Shown: piece by piece, positions 1-5,308 of the stretch
Layout of the letters: each line of letters begins with the position of its first letter
Position numbering within the stretch: position 1 is the first letter of the stretch
DNA from: JAZSQZ01 sp045538175
Lineage (GTDB): Bacteria; Bacillota; Clostridia; Christensenellales; UBA1242
Assembly (NCBI GenBank): GCA_045538175.1
Contig: JAZSQZ010000077.1
Coordinates: 1 to 5,660 of the forward strand
Direction: 5' to 3'
DNA: 5,660 nucleotides
Translations under genes and position numbers: made by a program
The notes under the pieces: generated by a model
What the model was told of the DNA's origin: nothing
The model's database searches: none
The model's input: only the letters and a program-made list of their open reading frames with translations

Positions 1-1063
1 TTATCCTAACTGCACCTTGCTCAAGTGTTTGAAGGTAGTCGTGGGCAAGTGGGGCACAGTGAAGCCCACTCCTTACACAAATCTTATATTTTTCATCAAG
101 TATTGTTGCAACTTCACTTGAATTCATATTTTTAATATTGAAAGTCACAACACCATAGTGACTTTCTTTTTTTGTGTAAATATAAACATCTTTAACTTTC
201 TTTAAATTGTCGTAAAGATAGTTTGTGAGTTTTTTTGTTTTGTTATTGTTTTTATAAAAATTTTTTTCTACATACTTAATACCTGCACTAAGTCCTAAAA
301 TAAGTGGAGTAGATATTGTTCCACTTTCATAATATTCAGGTAAAGTTTTGGGTTGCTCTAAATCTTTTGAATTTGTGCCTGTGCCACCAAAAAGTATCGC
401 TTTTGGACTGTTTTTTGTGTTTATGCAAAGTCCACCTATGCTTTGTGGGGCAAACAAACCTTTGTGTCCTGCAAAAGCAAGAAGGTCAATGTTAAGTTTT
501 TGCATGTCTATTTTTATGTGCCCGGCACTTTGAGCACAGTCAACCAAAAATAATATATTTTTAAATTTACAAAACTTTCCAATTTCTTCAATATCATTTT
601 TATTTCCTGTAACGTTTGAGATGTGATTTACGCATATCATACTTGTGTTTTCTTTAACTTTATCTACAATATCTATTAGTTTTATGTTTTCAAGTTTGTT
701 TTTAGGCTGTATGATTGTAAGTTTAATTTTGCCTATACTTTCTAAATATTTTAATGGTCTTAAAACAGAATTGTGTTCAAAACAACTTGCTATGATATGG
801 CTATTTTCTTTTACTGAACCTAAAATTGCAAGGTTTAGTGCTTCAGTGCAGTTTTTTGTGAAAATTACAGACTCAAAACTAGGGCAGTTAAAAAAATCTG
901 CGACTCTTAACCGAGTTTCTAACACCTTTTGGGCAGTTTTTATGCTAAGTCTGTGTCCACTTCGTCCGGGATTTGCTGAATATTTATACAGAGCAACTAA
1001 TGTGGAAAATTTTACAGATATCGGCTTTTTAAAACTTGTTGCTGCGTTGTCAAAATATATCAT
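1..1063 (-). CDS. Cysteine desulfurase-like class V aminotransferase (C-terminus cut by window edge)
   Basis: PLP-dependent enzyme of the cysteine desulfurase family, which removes sulfur (or selenium) from cysteine (or selenocysteine) as an enzyme-bound persulfide. I read 354 residues from an ATG whose complement is at 1061-1063. An AAAAGG ribosome binding site lies 6 bases upstream (complement of 1070-1075). Visible motifs are the N-terminal FDNAATS (4-10), NPGRSGHRLS (31-40), the PLP-stacking histidine in FEHNS (H97), the aspartate in LVDCAQSAG (D175), the Schiff-base lysine in GHKGL (K201) and the catalytic cysteine in RSGLHCAPLAH (C336). The frame is still open at GAVRI at the left edge; by family length I expect roughly 20-30 more residues. 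The NPGRSGH and HCAPLAH signatures resemble the clostridial subgroup TIGR01977 more than classical IscS/NifS, so the partner and physiological role are not certain. The divergent DUF3343 neighbour supports a sulfur or selenium transfer role. Confidence 0.93.
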   Translation of the reverse strand, partial: MIYFDNAATSFKKPISVKFSTLVALYKYSANPGRSGHRLSIKTAQKVLETRLRVADFFNCPSFESVIFTKNCTEALNLAILGSVKENSHIIASCFEHNSVLRPLKYLESIGKIKLTIIQPKNKLENIKLIDIVDKVKENTSMICVNHISNVTGNKNDIEEIGKFCKFKNILFLVDCAQSAGHIKIDMQKLNIDLLAFAGHKGLFAPQSIGGLCINTKNSPKAILFGGTGTNSKDLEQPKTLPEYYESGTISTPLILGLSAGIKYVEKNFYKNNNKTKKLTNYLYDNLKKVKDVYIYTKKESHYGVVTFNIKNMNSSEVATILDEKYKICVRSGLHCAPLAHDYLQTLEQGAVRI

Positions 1064-1167
1064 ATTTAACCTTTTATGCTGTTTTTTAATATATTGTATT
1101 GAATTATTATAAGTTCTTTATATCTTATGTTTTTATTATTTTTTTGTTTACTTTGGAGGAAGGTTAG
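1064..1167. promoter_or_regulatory. Divergent intergenic region with weak promoter candidates
   Basis: This very AT-rich 104-base gap separates two divergent genes and must hold both their start signals. For the minus-strand desulfurase there is a perfect TATAAT (complement of 1106-1111), but no good -35 at the usual distance. For the plus-strand DUF3343 gene the best pair is TTGTAT (1094-1099) with TATATC (1119-1124), which is weak and widely spaced. The strong GGAGG at 1155-1159 belongs to the plus-strand gene. I see no hairpin or operator-like palindrome that stands out from the AT background. Confidence 0.35.
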
Positions 1168-1422
1168 ATGTATATAATTATATCTTTTAGGTCAAGAACA
1201 GATACTCTTGTTTTTTCTAAGCTTTTAAACTCGTATGGGGTTAAAAATTCGGTTACAAACACCCCAAGGCAAGTTAGTGTTTCGTGTGGAATTTCGGTAA
1301 AAATTGAAGAAAAATCGCTTGAAATTGCAAGAAATTTGCTTAAAAGACGTGTTTTTAGTTCTTTTGCTGGCATTTTTATGTTGATTCCTACAAACTATGG
1401 TTTTGAAGTTAAAAAAATTTAA
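1168..1422 (+). CDS. DUF3343 / putative Se/S carrier-like small protein
   Basis: An 84-residue protein of the DUF3343 family (Pfam name Se/S carrier-like). Family members are small, resemble an alpha/beta carrier fold, and often sit with cysteine desulfurase-like or selenium-metabolism genes; their biochemistry is poorly established. The start is secure: GGAGG at 1155-1159 lies 8 bases before the ATG. The opening YIIISFRSRTDTLVFSKLL (2-20) is the usual beta strand followed by a helix that ends in a 'short-gene-product' pattern. The conserved TPRQVSVSCG segment (32-41) carries C40, the candidate sulfur- or selenium-binding cysteine and the only cysteine in the protein. Length is normal for the family. 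It is divergent from a desulfurase-like gene, a plausible persulfide or perselenide donor. No selD, yedF or selenoprotein gene is visible here, so a selenium rather than sulfur role cannot be decided from this window. Confidence 0.85.
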   Translation: MYIIISFRSRTDTLVFSKLLNSYGVKNSVTNTPRQVSVSCGISVKIEEKSLEIARNLLKRRVFSSFAGIFMLIPTNYGFEVKKI

Positions 1423-1474
1423 AAATGTCAACTAAAATGCTACTAATAAATATTATAAAAAATAATATCACTAA

Positions 1475-1503
1475 TTGAAATTCTTATTGATATATGGTAT
1501 AAT
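1475..1503 (+). promoter_or_regulatory. Strong SigA-type extended -10 promoter for nth-obg-yhbY
   Basis: TTGAAA (-35, 1475-1480), a 17-base spacer, and TATAAT (-10, 1498-1503) preceded by TGG (1495-1497), which is the extended -10 motif. This is close to the ideal vegetative promoter. Transcription should begin 6-8 bases past the -10, at 1509-1511. G1510 preceded by C1509 is the favoured purine, and it is also the first base of the nth GTG start codon. Confidence 0.85.
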
Positions 1504-1509
1504 ATACTC

Positions 1510-2157
1510 GTGAAAAAACTTACTAAAAAAGAGAAGAGTGAAATAGTTTATAACAAGCTTGATAGTATGTTTCACGGTAGGACTTGTGAGCTTAACTTTT
1601 CTAATACTTTCGAATTGTTGATTGCAGTTATTTTGTCTGCGCAGTGTACAGATAAAAGGGTTAATTTAGTTACGGAACAACTATTTAAAAAATACAAAAC
1701 TGCAACGGATTTTGCAAATCTTGATAACAAAACCTTAGAAAAAGAAATATATTCTTGTGGTTTTTATAGAAACAAAGCAAACAACATTATTCTTTGTTGT
1801 AAAGACTTGCTAGAAAGGTTTGGGGGAGAAGTTCCATCAAGTTTTGATGATTTGGTATCTCTTGCTGGTGTTGGTAGGAAAACTGCAAATGTGGTTTTAG
1901 CATTTGGGTTTAATACACCTGCTTTTCCTGTTGACACCCACGTTTTTAGGGTAACAAACAGACTTGGACTTAGCGAATCTTCAACACCTGAAAAATGTGA
2001 AGAGCAAATGACTAAACTTATAGATAGAGAAAAATGGTCAAGCCTACATCATTTTTTTGTGTTGTATGGTAGATATTATTGCAAAGCCATAAAACCAAAT
2101 TGTCAGGAATGCGAATTTAAGGAAATTTGCAAATACTATGAAAATAGGAGTAAATAA
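1510..2157 (+). CDS. nth: Endonuclease III (base-excision repair DNA glycosylase/AP lyase)
   Basis: Bifunctional glycosylase that removes oxidised pyrimidines from DNA and nicks the abasic site. The 215 residues match the family's usual size. Visible features are ELNFSNTFELLIAVILSAQCTD (from residue 27, the conserved N-terminal helical core), the helix-hairpin-helix LAGVGRKTANVVL (118-130) with catalytic lysine K124, catalytic aspartate D142 in PVDTHVFR, and the C-terminal 4Fe-4S motif C-X6-C-X2-C-X5-C (C191, C198, C201, C207). All key residues are present, so the enzyme should be active. The start is a GTG. No ATG or TTG lies upstream in frame before a stop at 1447, and the next ATG (1567, residue 20) would delete the first helix and also lacks a ribosome binding site. 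No Shine-Dalgarno sequence precedes the GTG, which coincides with the predicted transcription start. The gene ends in a TAATG overlap with obg. Confidence 0.96.
   Translation: MKKLTKKEKSEIVYNKLDSMFHGRTCELNFSNTFELLIAVILSAQCTDKRVNLVTEQLFKKYKTATDFANLDNKTLEKEIYSCGFYRNKANNIILCCKDLLERFGGEVPSSFDDLVSLAGVGRKTANVVLAFGFNTPAFPVDTHVFRVTNRLGLSESSTPEKCEEQMTKLIDREKWSSLHHFFVLYGRYYCKAIKPNCQECEFKEICKYYENRSK
2146..2150 (+). promoter_or_regulatory. Ribosome binding site of obg, inside nth
   Basis: AGGAG lies 6 bases before the obg ATG and within the last codons of nth. It fixes the obg start at 2157, where the ATG shares its first base with the nth TAA stop (TAATG). The arrangement favours translational coupling of the two genes. 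Confidence 0.85.
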
Positions 2158-3422
2158 TGTTTATAGATAAAGTAAAAATTTTTATAAAGGCAGGCAACGG
2201 CGGAAAAGGTGGGCTGTCCTTCCATCGTGAAAAGTATGTGGCACAAGGTGGGCCAGATGGCGGCAACGGTGGTAAAGGTGGAGACATTATATTCAAAGTT
2301 AAACAAGAACTCAACAACCTTGTTTACTTCCATTACAGCACCCATTTTAAGGCTGAAAATGGCGAAGATGGTGGCAAAAAGAATTGCTCTGGTAAAAATG
2401 GTAAAGACCTTACAATTTATGTCCCAAGGGGCACAATTGTAAGAGATGCTGAAACAAATGAAATTATTGCTGACGTTTTCTACGAAGATAAAGATTATGT
2501 TATCTTAAAAGGCGGCCGTGGTGGAAGGGGGAACGCTTGCTTTGCAACTTCTACAAGACAAGCACCACACTTTAGCGAAACAGGAGAACAAACAAAAGAA
2601 TATGCTGTTGTTTTAGAACTTAAAACAATTGCTGATGTTGGATTGTTAGGTTTTCCTAATGTTGGCAAAAGTACATTGTTATCAGTTATTAGTAGTGCAA
2701 AACCAAAAATTGCAAATTACTTCTTTACAACAATTACACCAAACCTTGGCGTTGCAAAATATTATGACAGTACATTTGTCGTAGCAGATATTCCAGGTCT
2801 TATAGAAGGCGCTAGTGAAGGTGTCGGTCTTGGATTTGATTTCTTAAGACATATTGAGAGAACAAGAATTTTGGTTCACGTTATTGACATTTCTGCTTTT
2901 GATGGTAGAGAACCATATAACGACTTCTGTGTTTTAAATGAAGAGTTAAGAAAGTACAATCCTGAACTTGCCAAAGTCCCACAAATTATTGCACTTAACA
3001 AATGTGACCTTTTACCTGACAAAACAAAAATCGAAGAGTTTAAGGCAAAAGCAGGGAAGAAGTATCCAATCGTATGTATCTCTGCAACAAGTAACAATCA
3101 CTTAGATGACTTGTTAAAAGAAATTGCTAAGTTGCTAAAAACCTTACCACCAATTGAACCACTCGAAGTTGAAAAAATTGAACTTGATAAGAAAGATACA
3201 ACTTCAATTCAAGTTACAAAAATTGACGAAGGTTACTTTGAGCTTAGTGGTGGTTACTTTGACCAACTTATTCGTGGTATTGTTGTTGATGATTACGAAA
3301 GTTTGTCATACTTCCAAAAACGTCTTAAAAAAGATGGTATTATCGATAAATTGAAAGAAGCTGGCGCACAAAACGGCGATACAATTAAAATTGGTAAAGT
3401 CGAATTTGAGTTAGTTGATTAG
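2157..3422 (+). CDS. obg: GTPase Obg (50S ribosome assembly)
   Basis: Essential GTPase that binds the large ribosomal subunit during late assembly and links growth to GTP/ppGpp levels. The 421 residues carry the three domains of clostridial/Bacillus-type Obg. The glycine-rich Obg fold (about 1-158) includes AGNGGKGGLSFHREKYV and GGPDGGNGGKGGD. The G domain (about 159-328) has G1 GFPNVGKST (165-173), switch I with TTITPNLG (191-198), G3 DIPG (211-214), G4 NKCD (281-284) and G5 SAT (309-311). The C-terminal OCT domain (about 345-421) ends in KIGKVEFELVD. No key residue is missing. It is the middle gene of nth-obg-yhbY. In many Firmicutes obg instead follows rplU-rpmA, so having nth directly upstream is a less usual order. 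Codon use looks more regular than in the flanking minus-strand genes, as expected for a well-expressed gene. Confidence 0.98.
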   Translation: MFIDKVKIFIKAGNGGKGGLSFHREKYVAQGGPDGGNGGKGGDIIFKVKQELNNLVYFHYSTHFKAENGEDGGKKNCSGKNGKDLTIYVPRGTIVRDAETNEIIADVFYEDKDYVILKGGRGGRGNACFATSTRQAPHFSETGEQTKEYAVVLELKTIADVGLLGFPNVGKSTLLSVISSAKPKIANYFFTTITPNLGVAKYYDSTFVVADIPGLIEGASEGVGLGFDFLRHIERTRILVHVIDISAFDGREPYNDFCVLNEELRKYNPELAKVPQIIALNKCDLLPDKTKIEEFKAKAGKKYPIVCISATSNNHLDDLLKEIAKLLKTLPPIEPLEVEKIELDKKDTTSIQVTKIDEGYFELSGGYFDQLIRGIVVDDYESLSYFQKRLKKDGIIDKLKEAGAQNGDTIKIGKVEFELVD

Positions 3423-3425
3423 GAG
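3421..3425 (+). promoter_or_regulatory. Ribosome binding site of yhbY, overlapping the obg stop
   Basis: AGGAG overlaps the last two bases of the obg TAG stop (3420-3422) and lies 7 bases before the ATG at 3433. It decides the yhbY start: an in-frame TTG at 3415 would add six residues absent from the family and has no such site at the right distance. Confidence 0.85.
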
Positions 3426-3432
3426 AAAAATA

Positions 3433-3726
3433 ATGTTAACATCAAAACAAAGGGCAAACTTAAAGAAGATTATTTCTACTGAGCAACCTGTTGCACAGAT
3501 TGGAAAAGACGGTTTAAGCGAAAACTGCTTGGTCGGAATCTCAAAAGTTCTAGATGCAAGGGAATTAGTGAAGATTAACGTTTTACAAAACTGTGAGTCG
3601 GGTGCTAGAAACCTTGCAGACGATATTGCAGAAAAGTTAAATTGTGATGTTGTTGCTGTAATCGGTAAGAAAATTATTCTTTACAAGTATAATCCAAAAA
3701 ATAAAAAACATATTGAAAAAGATTAA
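3433..3726 (+). CDS. yhbY: YhbY-family (CRM domain) RNA-binding protein
   Basis: A 97-residue single-domain CRS1-YhbY protein that binds pre-50S ribosomal particles. It starts with the family's LTSKQRANLK (2-11). The conserved loop IGKDG (23-27) is the GxxG RNA-contact motif of this KH-like fold. ARELVKINVL (42-51) and the strand IGKKIILYK (77-85) complete the usual pattern. The last dozen residues are lysine-rich. Length and motifs are normal. It follows obg after 10 bases, in the conserved obg-yhbY order, and the operon ends at the terminator just downstream. In Bacillus the orthologue is called yqeI. Known family biology is ribosome assembly; the exact role of the bacterial single-domain proteins is not fully settled. 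Confidence 0.95.
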   Translation: MLTSKQRANLKKIISTEQPVAQIGKDGLSENCLVGISKVLDARELVKINVLQNCESGARNLADDIAEKLNCDVVAVIGKKIILYKYNPKNKKHIEKD

Positions 3727-3756
3727 AAAATCCGACCTTTTGGTCGGGTTTTTTGT
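3725..3756. terminator. Bidirectional intrinsic terminator between yhbY and the minus-strand gene
   Basis: A perfect 6-bp stem, CCGACC (3732-3737) and GGTCGG (3742-3747), closes a TTTT loop. It is flanked by six A on the left (3725-3730) and a T run on the right (3749-3754), and the flanking A/T bases extend the stem. On the plus strand it ends nth-obg-yhbY. On the minus strand the A run reads as a T tail, so it also ends the convergent gene whose stop is at 3763. Confidence 0.93.
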
Positions 3757-3762
3757 TTTGTT

Positions 3763-4563
3763 TTAATTATATGTTTCTGTGTTTTTTGCTCCAACAAAAA
3801 AACTTATTATCGCAAACAAGAAAAGTATAGAACTTACTATTGTATAATACAAATTATACTTAAAAAACAAACTTAAAATTAACATAATAATGCCTGATAG
3901 AACAAAGTGTTTTGTTCGCTCTTTTCTAAATCCTAATTTGATAATGGCAAGAAATGAGTCTTTTTTGCTTGTTTTTTGTGCCACAAGTATTTCAGGATAG
4001 ATTGCAAACCTTTGGATATATTTGTAAAAAGTTTTGTGTTTTTCATAAATTTTTATCTCAATATCTTTTATGCTTTTTGTAAGTTTATGTGCACTAAGGG
4101 TAGCAGAGATTGAAAGAATTGTTATTTTTTTGAGATTAAGTTTTTTTGCTTTTTGATAAACACTTGCAATATCATTAAGACAAATTTCTTCCTTGTATAA
4201 AAGTGGTATAATGTTTTCGTCATTTAAAAGTATGATGTTGTTTTTTAAAATTGAATATTCTTTTTTTGATATTTTTTCAAAAAATAATTTTGATATTTTT
4301 TCTCTGCCTAACAAGAATAGGGAATATATAAAACTATCAATTCTTTTTTCTGTTTCAAGTTTTGTTATTTGTTTTTCAATTTTTCCCCTGTGCGTTAGAT
4401 AAGACAGTCCCACAACAATTGTAGATAAAATTGTAGAAATTAAAATTGCTACGATATTGTTTTTTATAAAATATCTTATCCACACAAATGAAAATAGTGA
4501 AAGTAGGGTCGTTATAAAAACTTTGTCTATTGTAGAGATGATAGATAGTCTTGTTGTTTTCAT
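3763..4563 (-). CDS. Unrecognised four-helix membrane protein with a cytoplasmic alpha/beta domain
   Basis: A 266-residue protein I cannot assign to a family. Two hydrophobic helices near the N-terminus (about 15-33 and 36-56) form a hairpin. A soluble, lysine-rich region follows (about 57-216), and a second hairpin closes the protein (about 219-235 and 237-257). Basic residues at both ends and in the middle region predict that the termini and the soluble domain are cytoplasmic. The middle region alternates helices with strands (for example NNIILLND at 108-115, KKITILSIS at 145-153 and DIEIKIYE at 167-174). This faintly recalls the second half of Mrr-type restriction-endonuclease-like folds, but no catalytic D...(D/E)xK set is visible. 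The ATG has no Shine-Dalgarno sequence and I found no convincing promoter, so the exact start is less sure. Length, a clean stop and the shared terminator support a real gene. It sits where nadD and yqeK often lie. Confidence 0.8.
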   Translation of the reverse strand: MKTTRLSIISTIDKVFITTLLSLFSFVWIRYFIKNNIVAILISTILSTIVVGLSYLTHRGKIEKQITKLETEKRIDSFIYSLFLLGREKISKLFFEKISKKEYSILKNNIILLNDENIIPLLYKEEICLNDIASVYQKAKKLNLKKITILSISATLSAHKLTKSIKDIEIKIYEKHKTFYKYIQRFAIYPEILVAQKTSKKDSFLAIIKLGFRKERTKHFVLSGIIMLILSLFFKYNLYYTIVSSILFLFAIISFFVGAKNTETYN

Positions 4564-4615
4564 ATAAGAATTGTTTACAAAAAAATCTAATTAAATCATA
4601 TAAGTTTAATTTTAT

Positions 4616-4644
4616 TTGATTTTTTGTTAGATTAGTTATATTAT
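4616..4644 (+). promoter_or_regulatory. SigA-type promoter for rsfS
   Basis: TTGATT (-35, 4616-4621), a 17-base spacer and TATTAT (-10, 4639-4644). The expected start is near A4651, giving a leader of about 15 bases that begins just at the AGGGAAAAGG ribosome binding site (4651-4660). It lies in the 102-base divergent gap between rsfS and the minus-strand membrane protein. A TATAAT on the minus strand (complement of 4640-4645) overlaps it but has no matching -35. Confidence 0.65.
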
Positions 4645-4665
4645 ATAGACAGGGAAAAGGCATAA

Positions 4666-5217
4666 ATGGAAAATTTTGATTTAGTTTATTTGGCTTGTGA
4701 TTGCATTGAAGAAAACGAAGGCAAAGACATCGTTGTTGTTGATACAAGAAAAATTCCTAATCTTGTAGAGTATTTTGTTTTTGTTTCAGCAAAAGATCAC
4801 ACACAAGTTGCAACTATTGCAGATAAGGTTACAGAGTTGCTTTCAAAAAAGAAAGTTGACCTTCTTCAAAGAGAAGGCTTTGGTATGGCTGATTGGATTG
4901 CGCTTGATTTTGGTGCATTCTTTATACATATTTTTACAAAGGACGAAAGAGAAAAGTATAACATTGAAAAACTTGTAAGTGACGGCAAAAACGCCAAGAA
5001 ATATGAATCAATAAAGAAAGAGGCACAAAAAACTGTAAAAAAACAGGCAAAAGACGAAGTAAAGAAAGAAAATAAATTATCCATAAAGAAAGTGGAAAAG
5101 GTGGCAAAAAATAAAGAAAAACCTGTAAAAGCAAAAGACAAGAACGTAGAGAAAGCAAAAAAAGAAACTAAAGTTAAGAAAACTACAAAAGAAAAAACAG
5201 ACAAAAAGAAAAAATAG
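4666..5217 (+). CDS. rsfS: Ribosomal silencing factor RsfS with a lysine-rich C-terminal extension
   Basis: RsfS (Iojap/YbeB family) binds protein uL14 on the 50S subunit and blocks joining of the subunits when nutrients are short. Residues 1-113 are a complete family domain: DIVVVDTRKIPNLVEYFVFVS (from 21), HTQVATIADKV (45-55), LLQREGFGMADWIALDFG (66-83) and the hallmark IHIFTKDEREKYNIEKL (87-103). Bacterial RsfS proteins usually stop near 105-125 residues. This one has 183, because residues 114-183 form a tail with about 30 lysines in 70 plus glutamate, alanine and threonine and almost no hydrophobic clusters, so it is probably disordered and nucleic-acid binding. The frame is open without interruption and the tail uses both AAA and AAG, so it does not look like slippage. 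AAAAGG 5 bases before the ATG supports the start. The usual upstream partners nadD and yqeK are absent. Confidence 0.95.
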   Translation: MENFDLVYLACDCIEENEGKDIVVVDTRKIPNLVEYFVFVSAKDHTQVATIADKVTELLSKKKVDLLQREGFGMADWIALDFGAFFIHIFTKDEREKYNIEKLVSDGKNAKKYESIKKEAQKTVKKQAKDEVKKENKLSIKKVEKVAKNKEKPVKAKDKNVEKAKKETKVKKTTKEKTDKKKK

Positions 5218-5223
5218 AAAATC

Positions 5224-5260
5224 AAAACAGAACAAAAGTATCATTTTGTTTTGTTTTTTT
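5224..5260 (+). terminator. A/T-rich hairpin terminator after rsfS
   Basis: Bases 5224-5237 pair with 5244-5257 over 14 bp with a single G-T wobble (5230 with 5251) around the 6-base loop GTATCA. A T run (5254-5260) overlaps the right arm and tail. Only three G-C pairs occur, so the hairpin is weaker than the one at 3732-3747, but its placement 7 bases after the rsfS stop fits an intrinsic terminator. Confidence 0.7.
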
Positions 5261-5278
5261 ATGTATAGTTGTTATAAT
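5251..5278 (+). promoter_or_regulatory. Extended -10 promoter for tsaE, nested in the rsfS terminator
   Basis: TATAAT (5273-5278) is preceded by TGT (5270-5272), an extended -10. A TTGTTT at 5251-5256, with a 16-base spacer, can serve as -35; it lies inside the right arm of the terminator hairpin. The expected start is near 5284-5286, about 24 bases before the tsaE ATG. A second TATAAT at 5282-5287 is an alternative without a clear -35. Confidence 0.6.
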
Positions 5279-5308
5279 AATTATAATATAAAGAAATTTA
5301 GGTGTAAT

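Noticed and set aside
645..1112. 155-codon plus-strand open frame
   Set aside because: It is antisense to the well-supported desulfurase gene, and its hydrophobic, leucine- and phenylalanine-rich product is the usual shadow of a lysine- and asparagine-rich gene.
1450..1468. Inverted repeat ATATTAT-5-ATAATAT downstream of the DUF3343 gene, considered as a terminator
   Set aside because: It is a 7-bp stem made only of A/T pairs with no T tract after it. Such repeats are expected by chance in this AT-rich gap, and the DUF3343 transcript may simply read on into nth.
1494..1502. Tiny ATG-GTA-TAA reading frame just before nth, considered as a leader peptide
   Set aside because: It lies inside the -10 region of the strong promoter, so it would not be transcribed from it, and it has no ribosome binding site.
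3415..3432. Upstream TTG start that would lengthen yhbY by six residues
   Set aside because: The ATG at 3433 has an AGGAG site 7 bases upstream and gives the family's normal N-terminus; the TTG lies inside obg with no suitable site.
4376..4747. 123-codon minus-strand open frame spanning the rsfS start
   Set aside because: It overlaps the membrane-protein gene in another frame and runs antisense through the rsfS promoter and coding start; its composition is low-complexity.
5035..5214. A-rich, repeat-like DNA in the rsfS tail, considered as a tandem repeat or slippage expansion
   Set aside because: The units differ in length and sequence and mix AAA with AAG, with no exact period; composition bias explains the appearance.
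4866..5225. 119-codon minus-strand open frame rich in phenylalanine and serine
   Set aside because: It is the complement of the lysine-rich tail of rsfS (TTT/CTT codons), with no ribosome binding site or family resemblance.
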